A DNA stretch of 24,780 nt from the NCBI GenBank assembly GCA_027296665.1, contig JAPUIV010000047.1:1-24780 (forward strand), given 5' to 3'. Shown in pieces: positions 1 to 5,943 of this stretch. A program made the position numbers and the translations under genes. The first letter of the stretch is position 1. Each line of letters begins with the position of its first letter. Under the pieces are notes generated by a model. That model made no database searches. It worked only from the letters and a program-made list of their open reading frames with translations, and was not told the DNA's origin. Origin of the DNA: Acidobacteriota bacterium. Its GTDB lineage: Bacteria > Acidobacteriota > Polarisedimenticolia > JAPUIV01.

Positions 1-413
1 ACAATAATATCCCGGTGGTGAATATCCCCATGGGCGATTCCTCGACTGTGGACAGCCCGAACGATCCTTTCCAGATCGAGGAACAAGCCAGCGGGAACCT
101 CCCCCGGTTGGAATGTAGACAGAGGTTTCCCCTCCACGAAGGTGCGGGCGAAGGCATACCTGTCGATCCGGGAAATGGATCCGGGAATCCCGCGGATTCC
201 CGACAATTCCCTGCTGATGATCTGCTCATGCCGGATCAACCACCAGCCCACAAGAACGCGGAACAGCGGATGCGCGGCTCGCATGTCCTTGACCACCAGC
301 GACCGGGAATTCCAACGCACCAGGCGAACCTGGGCCTTCGTCCAGTTCCTTCCCTGGCTCAGGATCGTCGCCGGCTGGGCATCCAGTTCTTGGCGTGTGA
401 TGGAAAACCCCAT
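1..413 (-). CDS. Atypical small-molecule/LPS-type kinase, 5' part only (runs off left edge)
   Basis: About 137 codons are open on the minus strand with no stop before the window edge. The protein has a candidate ATP-binding lysine at residue 42 (SLVVKD) and a kinase catalytic loop at 128-135 (HGDIHHRD), the pattern of the KdkA/WaaP/RIO-like kinase superfamily. It resembles the divergent gene at 477-1100 (LVVVKD and HLDLRRRD), so the two look like paralogues. Where the neighbour has Asn after the loop (RDN), this one reads Ile (RDI), which could weaken metal binding. No clear ribosome-binding site is visible. In-frame ATGs at 437, 449 and 455 are alternative starts. The substrate is unknown; a sugar or lipid A phosphorylation role is only a guess from the family. 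Confidence 0.7.
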   Translation of the reverse strand, partial: MGFSITRQELDAQPATILSQGRNWTKAQVRLVRWNSRSLVVKDMRAAHPLFRVLVGWWLIRHEQIISRELSGIRGIPGSISRIDRYAFARTFVEGKPLSTFQPGEVPAGLFLDLERIVRAVHSRGIAHGDIHHRDII

Positions 414-476
414 TCGATTCAAGGTTAATGGTAGCATGGCCTCAGCCATCGCCATGGGGGAGATTCGAAATCCAGC

Positions 477-1100
477 ATGAAGAGCGATCCAGTCGACCCC
501 CAGACCCCCAAATATCTCATCGAAGGCAGGGGAATCAAGGCCGATCTCCTCCTGGTTCCCCGTGACGGCCGCCTCGTGGTGGTGAAAGATTACGGCAAGC
601 GCGGCTGGCTGGGCCGGATGTTGGGCCGGTTCCATGTTGCCCGGGAGGCGCGGATATACCGCATCCTTCAGGAGGTGAGAGGCGTCCCCTCCTTCCTGGG
701 CTCCCGGGACAGGGAGTCGTTCACGGTGGCTCACGTTCCCGGCCGTCCCATCGACCAGTACCAGCACCATAAACAGGAGGTCGTGGAAAAGATCCTGGAA
801 GAACTGGAAAGGCTCATTGACGAAATCCACCGCAAGGGGATCACCCACCTGGATCTCCGGCGCCGGGACAACATCCTCGTCGATGAGAATGGGCAGGTTC
901 ATATCATCGATTTTGCCGGCTCTCTCCATTTTCGCCCGGGCTCCCTGGGAGATTGGTGGCTGTTTCCCTTATTGAAGAAGATCGACGAATCCGCTTTCTT
1001 GAAATGGAAACAGCGGCTGGCTCCCGCGTCGATGTCCAGGAAGGAACTTTCCCGGCTCCGGCGGATCTCCCTCCTGCGCAGGCTCTGGTTCTTCAACTGA
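477..1100 (+). CDS. Atypical kinase, KdkA/WaaP/RIO-like (207 aa)
   Basis: This is a complete small kinase-fold protein. Visible features are a beta-strand lysine at residue 37 (LVVVKDYG), a helix with Glu near 57 (AREARIYR), a catalytic loop at 124-132 (HLDLRRRDN) and a DFG-equivalent DFAG at 145-148. There is no N-terminal signal peptide and the C-terminus is basic, fitting a cytoplasmic enzyme near the inner membrane. This family phosphorylates sugars or lipids such as Kdo and heptose as well as proteins, so the substrate cannot be named. It starts 22 bp from the innermost ATG of the divergent paralogue (455), so their promoters must overlap coding sequence. The LAB_N membrane protein follows 18 bp downstream, probably in the same transcript. 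Confidence 0.8.
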   Translation: MKSDPVDPQTPKYLIEGRGIKADLLLVPRDGRLVVVKDYGKRGWLGRMLGRFHVAREARIYRILQEVRGVPSFLGSRDRESFTVAHVPGRPIDQYQHHKQEVVEKILEELERLIDEIHRKGITHLDLRRRDNILVDENGQVHIIDFAGSLHFRPGSLGDWWLFPLLKKIDESAFLKWKQRLAPASMSRKELSRLRRISLLRRLWFFN

Positions 1101-1118
1101 AATGATGGGAATCGAATT

Positions 1119-1406
1119 ATGAATCCAAAACTTTGGCTCATTGTCGGGTTTCTCGGCCAGGCGTCCTTTTCCATGCGGTTCCTGGTCCAGTGGATCGTTT
1201 CCGAGAAACGCATGAAGAGCACGATCCCGATCCTCTTCTGGTATTGCAGCCTCGTCGGGGGAAGCCTGTTACTGGGATATGCCATCCATAGGCGGGATCC
1301 GGTCTTCATCGTCGGGCAGGCGGGCGGCCTTCTGATCTACCTGCGGAATCTGGTCCTCATACGGCGGGAAGCCAGGATGGCGGGGGAGCGGCAACCTTCC
1401 ACCTAG
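1119..1406 (+). CDS. Stand-alone LAB_N-domain membrane protein (lipid A synthase N-terminal-like, 95 aa)
   Basis: The sequence pattern (WLIVGFLGQASFSMRFLVQW, SEKRMKSTIPILFWYCSLVG, then QAGGLLIYLRNLVLI) is that of the LAB_N family, named for its fusion to lipid-A-disaccharide synthase in some species but often found alone. It has three hydrophobic segments, at roughly residues 4-20, 38-55 and 65-82, so it is an inner-membrane protein. Stand-alone members commonly sit next to glycolipid or lipid A modification genes. Here the upstream partner is an atypical kinase. A weak GGGA lies about 9 nt before the ATG. Its stop codon overlaps the stop of the convergent VWA gene. Biochemical function is not established for the family. 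Confidence 0.85.
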   Translation: MNPKLWLIVGFLGQASFSMRFLVQWIVSEKRMKSTIPILFWYCSLVGGSLLLGYAIHRRDPVFIVGQAGGLLIYLRNLVLIRREARMAGERQPST

Positions 1407-2617
1407 CCGGCCGGGGCGAAGTAGCCTGAACGGGTCCGGACCCGGAGGGCGGAGTTCCCCACCTCGAGACGGATCTTCCTCCAGGCCCCGTCCCGCTGGG
1501 TCTGCGAGGAGTAGTAGCTCAGCTTGTACTGGTGGCGGAGATCCCTGGACACCTGCTGGTACACCTTCTTGAGCTGCCCGGTCCGGGCGGAGATGTAACT
1601 GCGGCCGCCGGTACGCAGCGCCGCTTTTCGGAGAAGATCGGCCAGCGTCCACCGGCCGGAGAAGTCCCGGTCCTGATCCAGATGGAGGCCGAGTCCTATG
1701 GTGTAGAGAGTCACCTCCGCCCTCTGTATCTGCTCCAGTGCTTCCTCGAAGGTATGGAGACTCCCGGGCGACATACCGTCGTAGCTCTCGTCCCGCCCGT
1801 CCGAAAGTAGGACGATCCCCTTGCGTCCCTGGACATCCCTCAACAGGTTGGCGGCCGAGAACAGGGCATCATAGAGGGCGGTGCCTCCCCGGGTCTCCAA
1901 CACATGCAGGCCCTTCGACAGGGAATCCCGGGAACGGGTCCAGTTCCGGACGACCTGGAAGTCCTCATTGAAGGAGAGGATCATCCCCTCATCGGTGGGT
2001 GACATCGCCTCCAGGAAGGCGTTGGCGGCCTTGCGCGCCGCTCGAATCCGTTCCCCCCGCATGCTCCGGCTGGTATCGACGAGAAGAGCGACATGCAGAT
2101 TGCCCGCCTCGGGGGAAAACTCCTGGATCTCCTGCTGAATTCCGTCTTCCTGGATCCGGAAATCTTCCTTTTTCAGGCCTTCAACCAGTTTTCCCCTGGC
2201 ATCGACCACCGTGGCGTACAGGGTGATCAGGATCACATCGACGACGTCTCCGGCGGGAATCCGGCGGCTGTTGACTTCCGCCACCACCCGGGTTCCGTCC
2301 GCGTCGATCACAATGGCCTGAAACCGGTGCGATCGGAGCCGGGAGCCTGCGTCCCAGCGCACCCGGTAGGGCGGCTGGACCAGCGCGGCGATCAATTCAC
2401 CATCGACGCGGATCTCCACCCTCTGGACGGGCCGGTCGCCCGGCTGAACCGCGATCTCGATCCAGGTTTCTCCCAGCACCACGGTCTCGGCGGTGGGAGA
2501 GAGGATCTTCAGGCGGGGAGGAGAAGAGGCGGCCAGGGGGGAGAGGGTTGCTCCGGCAATGCAGGCGCAGAGAAAAAGGAGGGCCCGGCGGAGCGTTGGA
2601 TCAATAGGCTTTCGCAA
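1403..2617 (-). CDS. Secreted VWA-domain protein, acidobacterial type
   Basis: Using a TTG start at 2617, a signal peptide (RRALLFLCACIAGATLSPLA) is followed by an Ig-like beta domain at about 35-120 and a VWFA domain. The metal-binding (MIDAS) residues are present: DTSRS at 181-185, Thr at 246 (GGTALYD) and Asp at 273 (LLSDGRD). The linker FRIQEDGIQQEIQEFSP matches the VWFA-related family frequent in Acidobacteriota. Such proteins act outside the cytoplasm in binding or assembly; no partner is evident. A longer form from GTG 2671 has AAGGAG just upstream but would overlap proS by 71 bp and place 27 residues before the hydrophobic core. The gene probably belongs to one transcript with proS. 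It contains no catalytic motif. Confidence 0.85.
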   Translation of the reverse strand: MRKPIDPTLRRALLFLCACIAGATLSPLAASSPPRLKILSPTAETVVLGETWIEIAVQPGDRPVQRVEIRVDGELIAALVQPPYRVRWDAGSRLRSHRFQAIVIDADGTRVVAEVNSRRIPAGDVVDVILITLYATVVDARGKLVEGLKKEDFRIQEDGIQQEIQEFSPEAGNLHVALLVDTSRSMRGERIRAARKAANAFLEAMSPTDEGMILSFNEDFQVVRNWTRSRDSLSKGLHVLETRGGTALYDALFSAANLLRDVQGRKGIVLLSDGRDESYDGMSPGSLHTFEEALEQIQRAEVTLYTIGLGLHLDQDRDFSGRWTLADLLRKAALRTGGRSYISARTGQLKKVYQQVSRDLRHQYKLSYYSSQTQRDGAWRKIRLEVGNSALRVRTRSGYFAPAG

Positions 2618-4031
2618 AGGTGACTCTGCCTTCGGACCGATTCCCGCAGAGGATGCATGCCCCCTTTTCACCGGTCTCCTTCATCGGGATGACCCGGATG
2701 GTCGCCTTGGTATCTTCCTTGACCTTGCTTTCGCAGCTTGCCTGGCCGCACCAGAAAGCATTCACGAAACCGGGTTGTTCGGCCATCAGGCTCCGGAAGG
2801 TTTCATAATCATCCACCTCGGAGCTATTTTCCTCCCTGAAGGCCAATGCGCGATCATAAAGGTTTTTCTGGATCTCTTCCAGAAGAACGGGGATCCGGGA
2901 GCGGATTTCGCCCTGCGGGATCACGCACTTTTTCCTGTCCAACCGGCTCACCGCCATCACCGACTTTTTCGCGGCGTCTCTCGGCCCCAGTTCGATCCGG
3001 AGCGGGACCCCCCGCAGCTCCCAGTTGTTGAACTTCCAGCCGGGGGAGTATTCCTCCCGGGTATCGGACGCCACCCGGGCCACCCCCTTGAGATCGGCTT
3101 GAATCGAGGCCAGCATGGGAAGGATCTCTCTCATTTCCTCATCATTCTTCCAGATGGGAATGAGGATCACCTGGGTGGGGGCAATCCGCGGCGGCAGGAT
3201 CAGGCCCTGATCATCGCCGTGAACCATGACGACGCCCCCGATCAAACGGGTCGAGACCCCCCAGGAGGTTTGCCACGCGAATTCCATTTCTCCCTTCCGG
3301 TTCTGAAAATTCACGTTGAAGGCTTTGGCGAAATTCTGCCCCAGGTTGTGCGAGGTTCCCGCCTGCAAGGCCCGGCGGTCCTGGGTGAGCGCCTCGATGC
3401 TGTAAGTGCGGAGGGCCCCCGCGAACTTTTCCGCCTCGCTCTTTCTCCCTGTCAATACCGGAATGGCCAGGTAGTCCTCCAGGAAGGTCCGGTAGATTTC
3501 CAGGATCCGCAACACCTCCTCCTCGGCCTCCTGTTCCGTTTCGTGCACGGTATGCCCTTCCTGCCAGAGGAATTCCGTGGTTCGCAGGAATAGACGGGTC
3601 CGCTTCTCCCACCGGACCACATTGGCCCATTGATTCAGGAGAAGGGGAAGATCCCGGTAGGATTGGATCCACTTGGAGTACATGCTGTAGATGATCGTCT
3701 CGGAGGTGGGACGGACCACCAGCTTTTCCTCGAGCTCCTTTCCCCCTCCATAGGTCACGACGGCGCATTCCGGCGCAAATCCCTTGACATGTTCCTTCTC
3801 GCGGTGGAGAAACGATTCGGGAATGAACAGAGGGAAATAGGCATTCTGGTGGCCCGTTGCCTTCAACATGCCATCCAGTTCCTTTTGCATGTTTTCCCAG
3901 AGCGCGTACCCGTTCGGCCGGATCACCATGCATCCCTTGACGGGAGAATAATCGGCAAGTTCCGACCGGAGCACCAGATCGGTGTACCAGCGGGAATAGT
4001 CGTCACTCCTTTTGGTGATCCCCTTCGACAC
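2601..4031 (-). CDS. proS: Prolyl-tRNA synthetase, archaeal/eukaryotic type (476 aa)
   Basis: Charges tRNA-Pro with proline in the cytoplasm. Class II synthetase motifs are visible: the TXE loop RPTSE at 107-111, motif 2 FLRTTEFLWQEGHT at 148-161 and motif 3 GVSTRLIGGVVMVHGDDQG at 258-276. A C-terminal zinc-type site has Cys428, Cys433, Cys459 and Cys462, and the protein ends in Tyr. These ends, and the lack of the editing insertion of the usual bacterial enzyme, identify the archaeal/eukaryotic-like class, found in some bacterial phyla. I chose GTG 4031 because AGGAG sits five bases upstream and the protein then begins at the conserved KGITKRSDDYSRW. A longer frame to 4184 adds sequence without similarity. 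The VWA gene overlaps its 3' end. Confidence 0.96.
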   Translation of the reverse strand: MSKGITKRSDDYSRWYTDLVLRSELADYSPVKGCMVIRPNGYALWENMQKELDGMLKATGHQNAYFPLFIPESFLHREKEHVKGFAPECAVVTYGGGKELEEKLVVRPTSETIIYSMYSKWIQSYRDLPLLLNQWANVVRWEKRTRLFLRTTEFLWQEGHTVHETEQEAEEEVLRILEIYRTFLEDYLAIPVLTGRKSEAEKFAGALRTYSIEALTQDRRALQAGTSHNLGQNFAKAFNVNFQNRKGEMEFAWQTSWGVSTRLIGGVVMVHGDDQGLILPPRIAPTQVILIPIWKNDEEMREILPMLASIQADLKGVARVASDTREEYSPGWKFNNWELRGVPLRIELGPRDAAKKSVMAVSRLDRKKCVIPQGEIRSRIPVLLEEIQKNLYDRALAFREENSSEVDDYETFRSLMAEQPGFVNAFWCGQASCESKVKEDTKATIRVIPMKETGEKGACILCGNRSEGRVTFAKAY

Positions 4032-4066
4032 TTTTTCTCCTGGTGGATTTCGTTCCGGAAGGTGCG

Positions 4067-4096
4067 AGAGTAACCCGGTCCCGCGCCGGGTGTCAA
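4067..4096 (-). promoter_or_regulatory. Sigma-70-like promoter for proS
   Basis: A perfect -35 TTGACA (4096-4091), an 18-bp spacer and TACTCT as -10 (4072-4067) lie 36-65 bp upstream of the proS GTG on the minus strand. The -35 is a full match and the -10 keeps only the TA...T core. Confidence 0.5.
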
Positions 4097-4115
4097 GAAT
4101 GAGATGATACCTTTT

Positions 4116-4144
4116 TTGACTCGATTCCCGCGCTGGGTTAGAAT
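4116..4144 (+). promoter_or_regulatory. Sigma-70-like promoter for patatin gene
   Basis: TTGACT (4116-4121), a 17-bp spacer and TAGAAT (4139-4144) form a near-consensus promoter pointing at the patatin gene. The expected transcript start is near 4151, giving a leader of about 60 nt. Its -35 is only 19 bp from the -35 of the divergent proS promoter. Confidence 0.65.
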
Positions 4145-4213
4145 CTTCGCGGTTTCCCGAATGAACTGGAGGTCGGCAATCCATTCCCTTACTTCGAAAC
4201 GTGGTCTCGGATC

Positions 4214-5191
4214 GTGAAGGGGTGGTCCAAGATCGCGCTGGCTCTGGGCGGCGGCGCCGCTCGGGGTCTGGCCCATCTCGGTGTCATCAAGGTTCTGGAG
4301 AGGGAAAAGATCCCCGTCAGCTTGATCGTCGGGACCAGCATCGGGGCGCTGGTTGGCGGCGTGTACGCCTGCCTGAAGGATCCGGCGGCGGCCGAGGAGA
4401 GGTTCCTGAATTTTTCCCGGAGCCGGGAGTTCCGGCGGAGCAGCTTCGATTTTCTCAAGGAGAGCAAGGAGCCGCAGCCGGGAATCCTGTACAATCTTAA
4501 GACGTGGTTCAAGAAGGGGATCTTTTTCGGATCGTCGATCACGAAGACCTCCTTCATTTCCGCCGAACATTTCGAACACAACATCAATTCCCTGCTGGAA
4601 GATATCGAGATCCAGGAGACCCGGGTTCCGTTCGTGGCGGTGGCTTCCTGTCTGGAAACGGGAGAGGACCTGATCCTCCGCGAGGGATCTCTGCGCCGGG
4701 CGGTGAGCGCCAGCTGCGCCGTTCCGGGGGTATTGCCGCCGGTGGAACTGGACGGGAAAACCCTGATCGACGGCGGTTGGCTCAACAAGATCCCGGTTCT
4801 GCCGGCCCTCCAGATGGGAGCGCAGGCGGTGATTGGCGTGGATGTCTCCCCCGATCTGGAAGATACCCAGGAGTTCCGCAAGGGATATGACATCATGATC
4901 CGGGCCAATGCCATCCGTTCCGAGGCTCTCAAGAATCTGCAATGCCGGTTTGCCGATATTTTGATTGAGCCCCGGGTGGGACACATTCACTGGGCTGATT
5001 TTTCCGCCGTCGAGGAATGTCTGCGGTGTGGAGAGGAAGCGGCGGAGAAGGCGTTGCCGTCGATCCGGAAACTGTTGCGGCGCCGGCGGTTCACCGCGTT
5101 ATTCGATCCATTCCGTTCCAGGCGGCTGAACTGCATCGAACCTCTCGGTCCGAAAACCGCACCGGCCGCCGGGTTGGCGTCCCGGGATTGA
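4214..5191 (+). CDS. Patatin-like phospholipase (RssA/NTE type, 325 aa)
   Basis: Serine lipid acyl hydrolase with the complete patatin catalytic set: oxyanion-hole GGGAARG at 12-18, nucleophile elbow GTSIG at 40-44 (Ser42) and the dyad aspartate in DGG at 186-188. The likely substrate is a phospholipid or lysophospholipid at the inner membrane; short bacterial RssA-type members lack extra domains, as here. There is no signal peptide. The GTG start is the best placed before the conserved ALALGGG, but it has no Shine-Dalgarno. A short frame (4161-4217) ends in TGA overlapping this GTG, which may help initiation. The gene has its own promoter, is divergent from proS and ends 6 bp from a convergent gene. 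Confidence 0.93.
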   Translation: MKGWSKIALALGGGAARGLAHLGVIKVLEREKIPVSLIVGTSIGALVGGVYACLKDPAAAEERFLNFSRSREFRRSSFDFLKESKEPQPGILYNLKTWFKKGIFFGSSITKTSFISAEHFEHNINSLLEDIEIQETRVPFVAVASCLETGEDLILREGSLRRAVSASCAVPGVLPPVELDGKTLIDGGWLNKIPVLPALQMGAQAVIGVDVSPDLEDTQEFRKGYDIMIRANAIRSEALKNLQCRFADILIEPRVGHIHWADFSAVEECLRCGEEAAEKALPSIRKLLRRRRFTALFDPFRSRRLNCIEPLGPKTAPAAGLASRD

Positions 5192-5197
5192 TCCCGC

Positions 5198-5647
5198 CTA
5201 GTGGACCCGGAAACGGACGAAGTTGGAGGTCAGCACCTCACCCTGCCTGCCCCGAACGGTCAACCGGCAAAGATGGTTGCCGGGGCCCAGAACGAAAGAT
5301 TTGGTGAAGGAAATCGGCGTCACCGCGTCGCCTACTGCGTGGTGGCACCGCGGCTGGCTGCTGGACCTGGTCACCTTGTCCTCGTCGAGACTCCAGATGA
5401 TCCAGGTCACGCCGGGATGGCAAAAACCCTCATCATGAAGCGGGATGCCGCTCAACCTGGCTTTCACCGTGACCGGAAGGGGTGAGAAACCGGTGTTCCG
5501 GTCGGTGGTGATCCGGACTTTTGCCTTTGTCCCCGATTCTCCCTCACCCGCCAAGTCCGGTTTTCTCCCCGACAAAACAATTCCCCCTGGCATCAGAAAC
5601 AGGAGAAGCGCCACGGTCCAGAAGGAACACTTATTACGTCCCGACAT
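5198..5647 (-). CDS. Small secreted protein with Ig/PKD-like fold (149 aa)
   Basis: I do not recognise the family. An N-terminal signal peptide (FWTVALLLFLMPGGIVLSG) is followed by one domain of about 110 residues rich in beta pattern. It opens with TGFSPLPVTVKARLSG, resembling the first strands of PKD or bacterial Ig-like domains, and ends LTVRGRQGEVLTSNFVRF. It contains three Cys after the signal (FCHPG, PRCHH, HLCRL). ATG 5647 is preferred over GTG 5653 because GGAGG lies five bases before it. A strong AT-rich promoter lies upstream. An extracytoplasmic binding role is only inference. Confidence 0.75.
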   Translation of the reverse strand: MSGRNKCSFWTVALLLFLMPGGIVLSGRKPDLAGEGESGTKAKVRITTDRNTGFSPLPVTVKARLSGIPLHDEGFCHPGVTWIIWSLDEDKVTRSSSQPRCHHAVGDAVTPISFTKSFVLGPGNHLCRLTVRGRQGEVLTSNFVRFRVH

Positions 5648-5710
5648 ACCCACCTCCGGGTGATAAAGATGAAGACAGCCTGATAAACCTTCAATGGAAT
5701 TGTATGTTTT

Positions 5711-5738
5711 TATATATAGTTTTCTTTAATTTTGTCAA
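5711..5738 (-). promoter_or_regulatory. Strong sigma-70-like promoter for the small secreted protein
   Basis: On the minus strand a perfect -35 TTGACA (5738-5733) is followed after 16 bp by TATATA (5716-5711), or after 18 bp by TATAAA. The surrounding sequence is very AT-rich. The predicted start near 5704 gives a leader of about 57 nt with a GGAGG ribosome-binding site. Confidence 0.7.
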
Positions 5739-5762
5739 TGTAAATTTTGAAATTCATATTTG

Positions 5763-5786
5763 TATTTTTTGACGGTATTTTTTGAC
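5763..5786 (+). repeat. Tandem 11-bp direct repeat, possible activator site
   Basis: TATTTTTTGAC occurs twice without mismatch (5763-5773 and 5776-5786), 13 bp apart. It lies between the divergent promoters, about 130-150 bp upstream of the predicted sigma-54 start at 5915 and about 60-80 bp upstream of the minus-strand start. That position suits an upstream activating sequence or an operator. T-tracts alone could also cause such a repeat. Confidence 0.45.
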
Positions 5787-5848
5787 CTGTCCTTTCTTGG
5801 GGACACCCGCCGTCCGTCCTGCTTCCATTTTTGGGTGGGAAGAAATTG

Positions 5849-5861
5849 TAAGTTATTGATT
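5849..5861 (-). promoter_or_regulatory. IHF-type binding site
   Basis: TAAGTTATTGATT is a full match to the reverse complement of the E. coli IHF consensus WATCAANNNNTTR. It is centred about 60 bp upstream of the predicted sigma-54 transcription start, where IHF usually bends DNA between an enhancer and the promoter. Whether this organism has IHF cannot be seen here. Confidence 0.5.
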
Positions 5862-5887
5862 TTTCACAACTTCGAATCACGGCCCGG

Positions 5888-5904
5888 TTGGCATGAGGTT
5901 CGCT
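5888..5904 (+). promoter_or_regulatory. Sigma-54 (-24/-12) promoter for FecR/DUF6600 gene
   Basis: TTGGCATGAGGTTCGCT matches the YTGGCACGNNNNTTGCW consensus at 11 of 13 defined positions, with exact GG-N10-GC spacing (GG 5890-5891, GC 5902-5903). The predicted start is near 5915, leaving a leader of about 29 nt that contains GGAGG before ATG 5944. I found no competing sigma-70 promoter on this strand. Confidence 0.6.
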
Positions 5905-5943
5905 AGTACAGGGTTTGGATGGGAACCCCATCTGGAGGTGGAA

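Noticed and set aside
2493..3593. Long plus-strand open frame (366 codons) opposite proS and the VWA gene
   Set aside because: It lies antisense to proS, whose family motifs are unambiguous. Its translation has no recognisable domain, and GC-rich DNA commonly gives such shadow frames.
3923..4990. Minus-strand open frame (355 codons) opposite patatin
   Set aside because: It is antisense to the patatin motifs and runs across the proS/patatin promoter region; no domain is visible.
5183..5194. GGGATTGATCCC palindrome at the patatin stop as a bidirectional terminator
   Set aside because: The stem is only four to five pairs and no T-run lies on either side.
5700..5790. AT-rich stretch as a sign of horizontal transfer or a replication origin
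   Set aside because: Its composition is explained by a strong minus-strand promoter and regulatory sites. No DnaA-box cluster, integrase or mobile gene is near.
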